NCBI GenBank assembly: GCA_000310025.1
Contig: FN649735.1
Span: 4,358,166 to 4,422,165, forward strand
Source: Ectocarpus siliculosus
Lineage: Eukaryota > Sar > Phaeophyceae > Ectocarpales > Ectocarpaceae
Length of the DNA: 64,000 nt
Direction: 5' to 3'
The position numbers were made by a program, and so were the translations under genes. The notes beneath the pieces are model-generated. The model was not told where the DNA came from. It saw only the letters and a list, made by a program, of their open reading frames with translations, and searched no databases. Positions 1 to 14,600 of this stretch are shown here, one piece after another; position 1 is the first letter of the stretch; each line of letters opens with the position of its first letter.

Positions 1-1936
1 GGGGGGGGTTGCTTCGTGGAATACGCAGCGTGTGTACCTGCCATGATGGTCGTTTTGGAGGGTTGGCTGGCTTGGTCGATCAGCTCAACCCTTGTGTCGG
101 AACGAGACACCGTTAACAAGAACATTTAATTTTCGTTGTGATACAACTCATCAGCTGCTGTGCGTAAAATAGGAAGAATTCATTTTCTCCATCTCAACTT
201 TTGAAGCCTGCGACGACGCTGAGTTGTGTCAAATGTCAACCGCGGCGTGTTTCTAGCTGGCGGCAGACTGTAAGCCGGCCTGGTGATACGATCGCCTACA
301 AGCAGTATGATGAGTGACCTTGTTTCTGCTTCGGGCACAAGGCCACCAACTGCACGTTCATATTGTGTTCGTTCGGTTACGAACAACGAACGCCTTTTGC
401 GTGCTCGGTGGCGGGGCGTGGGTGGCGTTTCGAAACGCAAATCCAATTTACTGGCTATTTTCGTTTTCACTTCCAGTAATACTCCCGGTTTAGCGCCGGT
501 CGAAGAATGCCGGTGAAATACTTTGGCAACCGATGGAATATTCAATTTTTTTTATACATACTCTGAATAGTGCCAGTGTAAGCACAACGTTCCGTACTCG
601 ATACGAAATTGTATGAAGAGTTAGCCGCTCGTTCGTTCCGAGTGAACTGCAGTTCCATTTTCATTTTCGCACCCACACCCCCAAGACTCTCATCTAGTGG
701 ATAAATGCGGCATCCCGGACAACTCCGATGTACGAAGAATAGCCTATTAACAGAACATCACCGGCGGCATAAAGCAGTCATGTAGTGTAGTGGGAGCGTT
801 GGTCACGTCCGTCCGCTCGTTCAAAAGAAGCGCGAAAAAACTGTAAGGTGCATTGTAGCTAGTGGGTGAACGTGGGCGCGTTGGTCGCTTCCGTCCGCCC
901 TTTCAAAAGAACCACGAAAAAACTTCGTCGTCGTTTGCTTTCAAGCGTGACCAGGCCGCCATTCGAGCAACAGTTGTTGATTCTGCTGTTGTTTTGGGAT
1001 GTCTTCATCACAAAACCCGTTCCGAGCTTTGTGCAGAACCTCCGAATACCCGTCTTGGTCCAACTGACGCGGACATCTTCCGTTGTCACCCGTGGAAAAA
1101 AATGGTATGGTACATACTTTTGAAAATCAAATGACCCACAAAAATCAAAGCGAAGGGCGCCATTCAAGCGACAGGTTGATCGCCGAAACAGCAACACGTG
1201 CCCCATTTATTGCTTATCCACAAGCTCTCTAGGCGTTGTGTTGTTTCTGCCGCCATCAACAAACAAATCGCAATATTTCCAACAGGCACAACTCGCTCAC
1301 ACCTCTAACTCAACTGCACACACCAATACCTCTACATTTGCATGCGCCACAACAATATGATATGTTGTAAAATTAGCTGAGGATCAGACAGGCATTGACA
1401 CCAAGAGACCAAGCGAAAACTAACCACTGTTGAGCAACCCTCCAACACCACATACGGTAGGTAGGTTCAGTCCCTCATCGTGCAGGATGGCAGGCCAATT
1501 TCGTCCTATCCACAACAGTATCTATATTTACCATGCTACCATGCTACCATGCTACCATGCTACCATGTTACCATGCTACCATGCTACCATGCTACCATGT
1601 TACCATGTTACCATGCTACCATGTTACCATGTTACCATGTTACCATGCTACTATGCTACCATGTTACCATGCTACCATGTTACCATGTTACCATGTTACC
1701 ATGTTACCATGTTACCATGTTACCATGTTACCATGTTACCATGTTACCATGTTACCATGTTACCATGCTACTATGCTACCCCCCGGAAAATGTCTGCCGT
1801 AAGCAGTGATTGATCGTCGCTTAACAACCAACCGTCGTCGGTCGCCACACGGTCATCAACCAACGGTGTTGCTGACAACGACCTCATCATAAACCACCAT
1901 TCGCGCTTTCTGTCGGAGAGACTAGCTATCGCCCAG
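1..1936. other. Region downstream of MSH2, no gene supported
   Basis: No open frame here has splice sites or family similarity. The stretch holds a diverged direct duplication at about 788-925 and an 8-bp minisatellite at about 1529-1781. A segment near 505-575 resembles the AATAATGCCGGT-type repeat at 5.9-6.1 kb. Part of the right end is probably the 3' untranslated region of the minus-strand MSH2 gene, whose stop codon is at 1937. Confidence 0.5.
1529..1781. repeat. 8-bp minisatellite (C/T)TACCATG
   Basis: About 31 tandem copies of an 8-bp unit alternating between CTACCATG and TTACCATG, with rare CTACTATG. Because 8 is not a multiple of 3, every plus frame reads the same cycling peptide (MLPCYHVT), so three overlapping ORFs stay open across it. 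It lies about 150 bp beyond the MSH2 stop codon. Confidence 0.95.
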
Positions 1937-2650
1937 TCACCCAGAGCCGACGTAGAGCTTGTCGACGAGCTGCCTGGTGGCAGCTAAGGCCTCGTTGGGG
2001 CTCATGACGTCGATTGGTAATCCCTAGGGAAAACGTAAACAAAGGGCGGGGAGGGGGGGGTGTACTCATGTAAGCGAATGCCGTACAGTAGTCGTTAGAC
2101 CATTGACCTCGCATCTCATTAATGCCGGGACGGAGCGATATGCCCTCCGGGTTGTCGCCGGCCCAGGGCGCGCGCGGGGGGGGGGGGATACACGGCAGCA
2201 ACAGCATATTTGAGGGGGAGGGGGTTCATAACATAACATGGCGGGATTGTGGAGGCGGGATAGTCCTTGATGAGTCCTTCGTGACCCTGGCTGAAGGGTC
2301 CAAGCACACACAACAGGGTGAAACGCGCGTCCAGCTTGTTGGAATTACGCCAGCATGCATGGGATGATGCCAGCATGTATGACATGACCAGGCAAATACT
2401 CGTAACACGTGGTGTGGGCACTACGATACCCCAATACTAGCTGGACCGCCTCGGCTACCGACGAGACGTTTCAAAATTCATCTGTAGGATTGTAGCAATG
2501 TACGGCGGGGCAGGGGGAACAACCTGCATATGCCCATGTCCATATTGACACGAAACGACAAGCAACTGTAACCGCCGGTCGAAAAAGGTTAATTGTTAAT
2601 TAAGAAAAGTACACCGACCACATACCTGTATCATGCGATCAACAACAACA

Positions 2651-2697
<47 letters not shown>

Positions 2698-5600
2698 GCG
2701 GCATCAACAGCGAACCGAGAATGACAAAGCTGACCTTGAACATGTCCAGCAGACGGTGCAACTTGGTGGTGTTGTGCCCTCCGCCGGACCCCTCCCCGTC
2801 CGTCTTGGTTTTCTTCCGCTGTTCCCCCGTTTCCCCCCCCGTCCTTTCCATGGCCTCCTCAAAGTTTTCCAACGTGGCCGCCTTGCGCTTCGCCTCTCGG
2901 ATGACGGCTCTATCATGTCATTATCATGTATCATGTCATGGCAGCACGTCAGTCACGGTACACCGCTATAATTAATTCCTGGTCTTGGTCGGTCATCAAC
3001 ACATCCAAGGTGATACGCCAAAACGTCGTTCCAAGTTACTCGTGTCCACCCTCACACATTGTCTAGTCGCAGACAAGATGCGCTCATACAAACACAGGGT
3101 TATGTTTTTATTGGGCAAGACTTTCTTCTTGCTTTCATTGGTGCCGCCGGGCAGGAGGAAGCTGAGCCGTTTGCCAACACGACTGTAGGCCATCATGAGT
3201 TCGGTGCAATCGCGAAACTGAGGCGGTTGATTCGTTATATCACGGCAACACGCGCGCTCGAGCTTGGTTAGACGAAACATGCATCCGTCAAGCTCACGAC
3301 ACGTTTGAAGGTACGTACCTAGTGACGACGTAATCTTGTGTTGAGCGACATGCCCCATCGACCTCGCTTTCGAGGAGGGCATATACGGCACGCAGACAAG
3401 ATCATGTTATTTACCATACTATTTTCAGAGGCCTCCTGACACTCTCCTACGCTTCAAAGAGACAACAGTAGTAGCTCGCGTGGATCATGGAGGAGGCGTA
3501 GATGCCGTTAATAGATAGATTTACCTGGGAAATCCGGCCATGGTGGCGACGTGAATGCCGAACGATTCCAGGCAAGGACCTTCCCGCACCTCGTAGAGCA
3601 TGGTGATCTTGTCCTCCTGATGGCAGTAAGGAAGGAATGAATGGAATAACGCGAGGAATACAAGGAATGTGCAAATAACAGTGAGAGCATAAATGTATCA
3701 CAAGGAATATATACAGTATAAGAAACAAGGAAAGCACTACACGAAATAAGGGCCGTGAAGACGAGGAATACGAGGAATGAATACCAGGAATGCATACAAG
3801 AAAAAGAATTGAACATATCGCGTGTACAAGTGCGGGGCATACGAGACAGATTGCAAGTCAGAGATATGTTTCGACGGTGACACGGCGTGTCAACAACTCT
3901 TCCCGTGGAGAACAACGTTCACATTGGCGATAACATTACATGTCCATTTTGTCCGATCCAGTGCACAGCATACAGCATAGAGCATACAGTATAGAGTATA
4001 GAGTATCAGACACAACAAGAAGAAGCACGACGGATGGCATATGGCACCGAGTATTTCGACAAGGCACGGAGCAAGCATGTGCAGGGGAAAACTGAGAGAA
4101 GGGTCAACGTAAGCCGCAGGCATAGCACTGGCTGAACGAACCCGTCGTGATGTAAAAGATCTATATAGGGACAACAAAAACAACCAATTAATACCAGGAT
4201 ACGTCAATCCTACTGTAACCCAATAATAGCCCTAAACAACCCAATAATAGCCCTACACAAAGAAGTGTGTGGGAAAAGAAAAGAGCGACCACCACCAACG
4301 GCAACAGAAAGACGGCAGAGCGTGTTCCATGAGCGGTACCAGCCCCAAAGCCCCCAGACACAAACAGCAGAGAGAGACGGCTTCTTGAGTGACGCGTGGG
4401 CTTGGCTTCGGGTAAAGGTCAATACACCCCCTTAGAGTAGTCTACCATGCTGGGACACGCGCGTGATGCTGGCTTAAGCTTAGGCTCAGGTTGTGTGTGT
4501 GTGGCGTGTTTTCATGTGTTGCATGCCCTGGCGGTAAGGCCATTGACCACGCGTCCTCGAGGGGACGGAGCTTTGTTCCCACAGGCCCGATCACCGATGG
4601 CCAATCGTTCCTTCTTCCTTCCTACTTTGCCAAAGGTGGGTCAGGTTGTGTGTGGGGTACACTGTATTACCTTAGCCTGTGCAGTGACGTGCATATTCTT
4701 GACGCGTTTGTCATGCTCCGCCATAGTGGTCATCTCGTGGAAGTGGGTAGCGAATAGGCACGGCGCCTGAGTGGTCTTGACGATGTGCTCCGAGATTGAC
4801 CATGCCAACCCGAAGCCGTCGAACGTCGACGTACCTGTTGTCGTTGACGTGTTGGTGTGGTTGTGTTGCCCAACAGGGGCAAGAGGAAGAGAAAGCAAGG
4901 AGCAGAGACATGGGCGATATTATAGGGGGGCCCGGCACATCGAAGCGACCGACGGTATCATCTAGAAGCTCCGCTCGGCTTTGCAATGCTTGTTGTATTT
5001 TCGCCATCCAGTAATCAGTCGCAAACTCGTCAGGGACTAGCCGGTGGTCGAACTACTATAATAGTACATGAAGGCAACCCCAACCCTGCCTGTCAGCAAT
5101 CAAAGTCCATTTCTCGTGACCAAAAACTCTCTCTCTCTCTCTCTCTCTCGCTGTCTCTCTCTCTCTGTCTGTCTCTCTCTGATCCATCGACAGAATACGT
5201 GTCAAACCCACGCACATGCATCATGCTCAAGTCAAGGCGAGAAAACAATACACACGACCATTGTAAAACCATCCAACAGGGCCAAAGAGACCAGGGAGTT
5301 CACCAAGACAGAACCGCTAAACAACAAAACACATGGTACTGTACAATGACACAGACCTCGCCCAAGCTCGTCGATGATGATGAGAGAGTCCTTCGACGCG
5401 GCGGAAATAATCGCTGACGCTTCCAACATCTCCGCCATGAAAGTCGAGACCCCTCGCTGCTGCGCATCGCCGGCTCCCACCCTCGCGAAGACCGCATCCC
5501 GGACGCTCATCTCGGCGCTCTCGCACGGGACAAAGCTGCCGACCTGTGACGGTGGGTTCGATCATCATCATACGCAACCAACGATGGAATGGCACCGACA

Positions 5601-8600
5601 ATGAGACACCACGGTTTGCAACAAGTTTGCAACGAGAGAAAACAAAACACAAACGTCCGTCAGGCGGCGGTCAAACACGGCCTCACAAGGAACTCAAAAG
5701 CTTAGGTCATCTCGGCGCTAGAAGGTCGTCGTGGTACGTTCAAGTCGAACCCGAGCGGCCGACGCACCGCCAACACCCTAACCCTAACCTCAGCCATTCC
5801 TATATACACACGTCGGTCTTGGGCTGTAGACCTTATGGTTAAAATTCTTCATTTTTCGGCGTTGCTTGATACAGCACTACTCCCAAGTACGATTTAGCAC
5901 TGCAGCAGCAGTCGTGGTCGAATAATGCCGGTTTCCCGGAATAATGCCGGTGATATCGTCCGGCACAGATGGAATTTCAAGTCGTCGCATACTCTGAATA
6001 ATGCCGATTGCTCGCTATAATGCCGGTGAATTCGGCTGGATCGCACCGGCATTATACCGGGACCACTACTGTACTAGCATTTCTGAGGGCGCAGTCCCGC
6101 AACGGCAAACGAAACCGCGTGGTTAATCATGTTCGCGTTCGAAGGGACGGCAAGCATACTTCGGGAAATTACGGAGATGATGCACCCCGCGAGATCGAAA
6201 ACACAAAGAGCACATCACGCCATGCATAGATGCCACCCTCCCCTCCCTCACGACGGCACACAGACGGCCAAGCAGCAAGCGATGACGGAAGGTCAGCTGA
6301 CAAAGATCCGGTTAACCCCTAACCCAAGCTCCCCTGGGCTTAACGGTTGGAGATATTGAAACGTTTCGTTTTAGCTGCTTACCTGGGCCATGACGGTCAC
6401 CGCCCCGAGCGTTCGAATGTAGGTACTTTTGCCACCCATGTTGGGTCCGGTTACCACGACAAAGCTCGCCCCATCGCTGGACATGTCGTAGCTGTCAAGA
6501 CGCAGAAGGGTGTGGACGGTAGACGGGGTGTGTCATTGTCACAAGGGTGGATGGCAGTGGGAGGTGCGTTCGTGAGTTGTCCGTGCGTCTTCATTATGGG
6601 ACTGCGTGTGCGTGAACCGGCTCATCCATCAAGGTACTTCGGTGCGACAGTAGCGGGTAAAATCAAGGTCGCCGGAGAAGCGGGGCGAAAGTTGGGAGAA
6701 TGGGCGTCGCCTAGAACGTCAAGATTCGTGCGAATGTTCGTGGGTAGGGCTATGGCATGGAACTACTACAAAGTGCGTGAGAATACCACGAAAAAAAACA
6801 AGAACGGCCAGTTTCTGGCACAGACAGTACAGTGCAGTAAAGATAGCACGGGCCTCAGGGAGGAGAGGGGTGACGAGTTGCAGCAAACTACGCGGGGCGG
6901 GGTAGGCTGGGAAAGATCATCGGAGGCGTGAAGGAGGCGGTCGGAGAAACTGCGCACCCGGCACACGACTTGAGTGCGATGATCCGACTACAGAATGGGA
7001 CGTTTCATGGGTACGCAAGGATATGCCTAGCAGTAGCCCCAACCGTGACCGTGACCTTGAATAGATGGGCGTCCACGCCTCATCGAGGTGTCATGGCAAA
7101 AACTCTACATCCCAACACTCCCACAAGTGGAGCCACCGAAGACACAAGCAACACAACACGACAGAAGACCAACCGCGTCCCTGTACACCGTCGCAGAGGT
7201 TCGCCGAGGCTTAGGCTTCAGTGTTGACTCAGACAGGGCCCGGAAATATCGTAAGTACCGCATGAGGCAGAACGCCTTCCGAACACCAACGATCGGGTAT
7301 TCTGGCAGTCCACAAGTTCTTTCTTTGTTTGATCATGATCATGATCATCATGATCATCATCTTCTTGAGCTAGCTTCGTTGCTGCCTCTCACTCATTCGG
7401 GATGAAGTTCATCTCGTCTTGCCACTCCAGGCAGGGGTGCCGACACCCCATCACTTTCAGTACTCCGGTGCCCTTGTCCTTCATGGTGGGCCTGACCAGC
7501 TCGGTCGGAGCGAGGGCCGCGACGTCGGCGAAGGACACCAGGATGTCCAGTTCGCTCACCTGCAGTGTCGGAATGAAGCATTCATGGCAGTGGCATCACG
7601 TCGTAGCGTCATTCAATAGCGAAGGCATTCAGTTCACTACCTTGGCGTCACAAAGGTCATTTGATGCCGAGAGCATTGACGACAGCGCAATGTCATGATG
7701 CCATTGCATTGCACGACGGTAGCAGCGTCGGCCGGCCCTACAGCGATACTTCATCATGACATCATCAGTCGATGTCGGCCCTAGTCTTGGACGACGACAG
7801 CAGTAGCGTTCGTTCTAGCGCTGTCGACGGAGGTGCCGTCCTACTCTTCTCTTCTCAAGGGACGGAAGGTGAAAGGGAACTACTGATACCTCGCCTGCCT
7901 ATCGTCCAAACGAAACGAAAAGCCTCCAACGCTCGTGTGGATTGGTTCGTCATGCGGCAACGTGAGAATGACTATGCATACAATGACAGAAAAGACTGAC
8001 TAGTCTACCCGTTCGAGATTCAACTAAATAGTCCAAGGGGAATGTGTTCCAAGCACGCACAGTGAGTGGGAGAAAAACAATGCACAACAAAAAAAGAAAA
8101 ACAACAAAGATGCTTACGAGACCTCTGGCAGACGCCACGAGCGGGAGGTATCAAGTCAACTAAGTAAGTTAGGGTTAGGGTTAGGCTAACCCCCCCCCAG
8201 GACAAAAAAGCAAAACAACACAGATGCTTACGAGAGCACTGGCGGACTCCACCAGCGGGAGGTAGGTCGCGGCCGTCTCCACGGCCTTCTCGACGAGACC
8301 GGACTGCTTCTCCTCGTACTCGAGGCGGCAGGACTTGTACCGAGAACCCAGCTTCTTCAGCTCTGAAGTGGTGAAGTGGACGCCGTTCTTCAGCACCGCC
8401 AAGGTTTCAACACCCTTTCTTCGCCGTTTTAGTTCCTACAAAATCGGTTTTCCATGTGAGTGGGAATGCGTTTTCATGTAAAAAGCATGCCGTTAGCGCT
8501 AGACCGTTGACTTCGCATCCCTACTTTGTCGGGACGGAGCGATATGCCTTCCGGGTTTTCGCCGACCCCGGCTACGTTTCACAAGGATTGACCAGAAGCT

Positions 8601-11600
8601 GGTCATAATCCTTGCGTTTGCTGTGCCAAACCAGATATGCCACGGGAGGGGGGGCTGCGGCGAGTGCCACGCGGAAGGTTGAAATGGTCAAGCTACGAAA
8701 GTTTCTGCGATGCTCGTTCGGGCATCAACAGACACACGAAGTGTTTGGCATTGCTCTTTCGGGTATCTCTTGCGTTCGATCTTCAATCTTCGGCAGCGCC
8801 ATGGTTATCACACACCGTCTGTTCGGCGATATAGTTCCCACGCAAGTGGAAGGGGTACGGGGGGAGAATCGTGCTCCGGGCGATGATCGGCCTCTCGTGC
8901 ATACTACTGGTACGTCAAGCCTTGGTTCGTTCGAGAAGAGAAATCAACACAGCACCTTCTGTACGACAACAATACGAGAAGACAACAGAGCAGCAAGGAC
9001 GAGGACGACAGGGATAGCGTTCACGACGACCAAACAACAAAAAAACTTGACCTTCGTTGCTCGTGGGTTCCGTCCCTTGACTTGGGTACACGGACCAAAA
9101 CGGCATGACTCTATACGTAGCACACGCGACCTCATGTACAGGCAGTGCGTGACGTCATCACCTGCTCTAGGTTGGCCTTGGTGAGGCGGAAGAAGAAGCC
9201 TCTCTGCTTGTCCTCGTCCAGGAGGCACTTGTCCTGATCAAGACGTGCATCAAGATGTGCACCAAATGTGCACCAAGATGCATCAAAATGCACCAGAGAC
9301 CAAGGTCGAAACACACAGACAACAGTACCAGCAGACGCAGCAGCAGCAGCAGCAGCAGCAGCAGTGGCAACAACGTCAGGGAGAAGAAAAATACGAGGGA
9401 TAGGGCGAGGAGTGATCGCTACCATCGATGGGATGAAGAAAAGGGGGACAACCGCAGGCATCGATCGCTTCAAACGGATGCGTCCTCAGAGAATAAACAA
9501 GATCTGAGGGGTATACACTATACCAGGTAGCTGTGGCAGCTGGTAGCTGTGGGCGTGGCGCAAGCCCGTGCATTTTCTCGCTTAGCTCTCCCGACGAATC
9601 CCCACCCGGTATTCTACAGCAGTACCGGTTTCATGTATGCGTCTGCCACCCCTTCGAACACACATCACATCACACTGCAACACATCCACACTGCACATTC
9701 CAGAGAGGCAAAGGCCGTAGGGTAGGAATAATCTGGGAGGCATCGTATGCCAACAAGTAAACGGGATGGAAAAAAACAAATGCACATGCTCGACAACAAC
9801 GCCCACAGGGTCCAGCTGGGCAACGAAATCAAACAAAAATAGGACAACAAGACTGACCGACAATGCTGAGCAGCTGTACAAGGTTGACTTATCACCGATG
9901 CTATCGTGCTACCATCATCAGATCAAAACAATAATAGGACGACAAGACCGACCGGCAAAGCTAAGCAGTTGCACGAGGTTGACTTATCACCGATGCTATC
10001 GTGCTATTACCATAATCATGACGGTGACACCGCCATCATGCCACCATCATCATGTCACCACCAACATGCTACCACTATCATAAATGGTGACAATCACAAT
10101 CACCTTCTCCCCGAAGTCGCACCATCCATCCCTCGCTTCCTGGTGTAGGTCCTCCACCTCCTCCTTGATCTGGTCCATCTCCTCCCTCAATTCCCCTAGC
10201 TCGGGGCTGTACGACGAGTTGACGACTAGGTCGGGCAAAGCGTCCATGTCCAGCACGTGCTCCACCAGCTGGACAAACAAGTACAAGTAACAACAGACAA
10301 CAGCAACATCAACAACAACAGCAACAACATGAGCCACATCAACATAACAAAAAACAGTAACAACCAACAGCGACAACAACATGAGCAACATCAACATAAA
10401 ACAACGTTGTAAACTTAAAACAGTAACGACCAAGACAACAACAGCAACAGCACATAATCAAAATACAACCACGACAAAAACAAGAACGACAACAACCGCG
10501 ATAACAACATCAACATCACCACCCAGAAGAAATTAGCAAGTGGGTGCCGCGCTACGTTTTTCGCGAAAGAAATGCTCACAACAGGCGTCGGTACAGAAGG
10601 AGCCAGCGCAGAAACAGCGACAAGGGCAAGAGAAGGACAGGGCAAGTGAAAGACGATATTGCGGACTCTGGTACATCTAGAGCACACTTGATAAATGGGT
10701 TGATTCTAGAGACAGCAGCCTGTGAATGGACAAGACACCCGGCGTTTTCTCAAACTGGGACAAGGCGAAAACGCTTTACTACATCTACGATACGATACTA
10801 CTATACTATCCTATCCCGTACGATAACTGCTGTATACTACACAATAATAACAATACTAAATAGCTATACGATTATAATACACTTTACTACACAATGCAAT
10901 ACCATACTATACTATACTATGCTATACTGTACACCGCTGTATCGGTCGCATGCTTGATCCCCCAACCCCCAGTCCATCCCGCCCGAGAATACCATCCCGG
11001 CACGGAAAGCCGTCATTCTTGTACAGTATCCCTCTCCAACAAGCGCCCCCCCGACCACAACCCCCCCGCTTCACCTGCAGGAAGCGCGAGAAACCATCAG
11101 CGAGCTTGGCGAACCCCTTGACAAACTTGTCGTTGATCAGCGTCTCTGTCTCTGTTTCCTCCTCCCCCTCGTCCTCACCAAAGTGCCCCGAAAGGACGTC
11201 TCCGAAGGTATGCACGGACCGTGAAAACACGTAGAGCTTGAACACCTGGGTGGTCCAGGAGACGGGAGGGGGGGGGGGGTACTCATATTCGTGCATGCCG
11301 TAGTCGTTAGACCATTGACCTCGCATCCCTACAAAGCCGGGACGGAGCACGCCGGGTTCTCCCCGGCCCAGGCCGGGAGGGGGGGGGGGGGGGCGTACTC
11401 TTATGTTTTGCCTGCCTTAGCGGATAGACCATTGACCACGCGTCCTCGAGAGGACGGAGCATTGTTCCCACAGGACCGATCACCGATGGCCAATCGTTCC
11501 TACCCAGGAGACGGGAGGGAGGTGTTTCTTGTACCGTACGAGCATGACGCCGGCCCCGATGCAAAGTCTTAAAGCGTCGTGGATAGGAGGATTTGAACCA

Positions 11601-14600
11601 TACTGGTTTGTGTTGTGAGGGCAGGAAAACAAAGCAAGTTCCGTTGGCCTCAAGTCTAGGCGTGGGTGCTCGTCAAGTAAAACAATAAACTTGATACAGG
11701 ACGTGAGAAGGATTTGGACTAAGCGTTAAAAGTCAAGCTGCGTGACCTCAGACATGAGGTAAGGGGAAAAACAAGCAACAACGGGATAAAAGGTGAACGT
11801 TCTACTACAATAAAATCACATCGTCATCAAACACCATGCATACGTCACTTCGTTTTCCGCTCGTGGTTTCTGTCTCTCCCCCATGCACCAACCCCCCACC
11901 ACACAGCGGTACACACCACACCATACCTCCATCAAGCCCGCCTTCTTCCTTTGCATCTTGGTCTTGAGGGTATCGAGGTCTGGGCACGCCTTGAGAGGAC
12001 CGTCTTGCAGGGAACCCCGCAGTCCAGCCTCGTCCTTCAACAGCCCAACCATGTCATGCCGCCGTTCGATCTCCTCCTGTAGCGTTGTGCAGCGGGAGCA
12101 GTGTTGTGCAGCGGGCAGGAGGCGCAACCAGTTGATGCGAGAAGAGATCGAGAAGAGATCGAGAAGAGACCGAAAAGAGAAGGGGTTGCCGGAGAGCAGC
12201 AAGGAGCTTCACGTCAGAGACCGGGGCGTGTAGCGTTCGATGCGACATGCCATGTCAAAAAATGTGGATGTCGGGTGCCCGACTTCAGGCAGTCGGGATG
12301 GGTTGAACGACAACCCGAGTATATACACCATATAGTCGTGTTTGATAATAGTTTAAAAGTGTCTCGCTTGACAGTATCTAGCTGAGAAAAGGCCAAGGAA
12401 ATAATTATTTCCTGGGTAAGACGGGTTGGTGCCTAAGGGCTATATACAGTTCCTTATCGGTGCGGGCAACGGTTGCAAGGTAAGGACACGAAGACTTGAG
12501 GCTACCTAAGACAGGGCTCATGGAACGAAGGAAGGGAAGGAGGGAGGGGAATAACATGTGCCGGGTAAACACAGCAGCAGTGATGCCCGCATAAGGCCGC
12601 ACAGCAATGCAAACGGATTGCGCCGACCTCAACTTTGGGTGGACTCACAACAGGCACCGGGCACTATTCAGAGTGTGAGACAAGTGGAATATCCCATCTG
12701 TTTGTTCCGCGATTTCATCGGCCTTGTTCAGGGCGACCGGCCTTACGGTTTTACCTACCAGAGGTCGTATGTGGGAAGAGCAAGGGATCCGGAGTTCGCC
12801 GGGCTGTCATGCCATCATGCCACCATATACCATACAGTATCAATATCATGTCACAGGTGCAAGGTTCATGGAGTCGTGGGATGTTGAGGCAAGGATATAT
12901 GTAAGGATATGTAAGGATATGTAAGGAAGGAAGGAAGGAAGGCAGGTGTCTTCCTCACCTTATCGGTGAGGGGCTGCCTCAACCACCGCTCCAGCAAACG
13001 GCTGCCCATCTTCGTCTTGCACCTTATCACCAAGAACAGCACACACCACACGACATACCCACAGCACACCCAGGACCACACCACACCACAGCAGTCAGCA
13101 CACGATCTGGCATGCAAGCTGGAAAATGAACCACGAAGAGGCATGACAGGCAGCACCCGCCCACCAAGCAGTGTTTCCTCTCATGTGTCAACAGCAGCGC
13201 GCCGTACGTATCGTGCATCAGTTGGAACGCTATCAGCAATTTGGATACTATTTACTATAGGTTGGATTCATTTCTCTGGGTCCATTCACTAAAAAAGTAC
13301 TGATATCAATAGCCCGTGACCAAGGAAGGCGTGCGTGCGGTCTGACCATAACCGACTTTAGAAGGTATTGACAGAGATCGGAACGGCTTTTAACGAGAAG
13401 AAAATAACAGCAGTAACAACAACAACAACACCAACAGGAACAACAACAGCGGACGAGGGGGGCTTCGCGACCGGGATTATTCAAACATTGGGGTGTGTAC
13501 TTCCAAAAATTGGGGTGATTGTCTTCACAGATCAACGCATGTTCGACTGCTGTGCCTCCTACAGTACTGGCCAATGCATGTCACTGCAACCGCAGCACCA
13601 ACACCACTGATAACTGTACATCACAACAACGGTAATCTCAAGGGACGACGGTAATCTCAAGGGACGGCGGTAACTTGTGTTGAGACTGTCGCGCAGTGCA
13701 GCCACCGGCGGGGCGTAGGGCAAATAACAAATGACCACCATACATTTGCTTGATCCTCGAAAGTGCGCAGCTGTGTTGAAAATTAGGACTACGGGTAGGA
13801 TATAGGATGGGATAGGGTTGGGACTAGGATTCAAGACAAACAACCAAGAGAACGCTCCTGCTCCTGCTGCTCCTGCTGCTCCTCCTCCTGCTGCTGCTGC
13901 CAACCAACAAGCAAAAAGCTCAGGGGAAAGAGACCCAAACACGAGAGAGCACAAGCCATCTCGCAGCAAGACATACACGGTATATGCACCTCCAACGACG
14001 CATGCACGTCGGAATGTGGTTCGCCAATCACCTGTTGAGCACGTCGAAAAGGCTGCCGTATTGGTGAGGGGCGGTGGGGTCCGGGAGAAGGGTCACCGCT
14101 GCCGCCGCTGCGCTGTCGAGCCGCAGGTGCTTCTGCAGCGTCCCCTGCACCAAAGCGTAGGACGGCATCTCGGGAGATTCTCCTTCTCCTTCCTCGTTCT
14201 CGTAGCCCTTGTCCTCGCGCTCGAGCCGGCCCATCAATGCCGCCTGACAAGGGGAGGGTAGGATCGAAAGAAGTAGTGTGGTGTTTCGTCTTTCGTTGCA
14301 TATTTGATTCATCAGCCGGGGTCAACAGGAGGACATATAAAGTTTGTTGTCCAACTTCCGCCTTCCACATGATGTGCTTGCCTTCGATTCAGAAAAATCA
14401 TCAACCGCAGCGGCAGGAGTGACACGCAAGACATCAAAACCAACAACGCAACAAAGGTTAGAGCACTCTAAGAAGATCTGGTTCTCACGGAGAGCAAGAG
14501 AACCAACGTTGCAGGACACGTACGTACCACGGTCGCTTGCATCCGGCCCGGTGTGGATTGGCTTGAAAACGCGCAGGCGCACTGGCGATGACGCCTGGCA

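Noticed and set aside
1430-1813. Overlapping ORFs of 89-127 codons with Cys/His/Tyr repeats
   Set aside because: They are pure translations of the 8-bp minisatellite; all three frames give the same peptide cycle.
2639-2697. Regularly spaced repeats considered as a CRISPR array (also 59.9-60.4 kb)
   Set aside because: The genome is eukaryotic. These are simple or tandem repeats without unique spacers between identical repeats.
6347-6931. 194-codon plus-strand ORF
   Set aside because: It is antisense to the MSH2 Walker A exon and adjacent introns, with no domain of its own.
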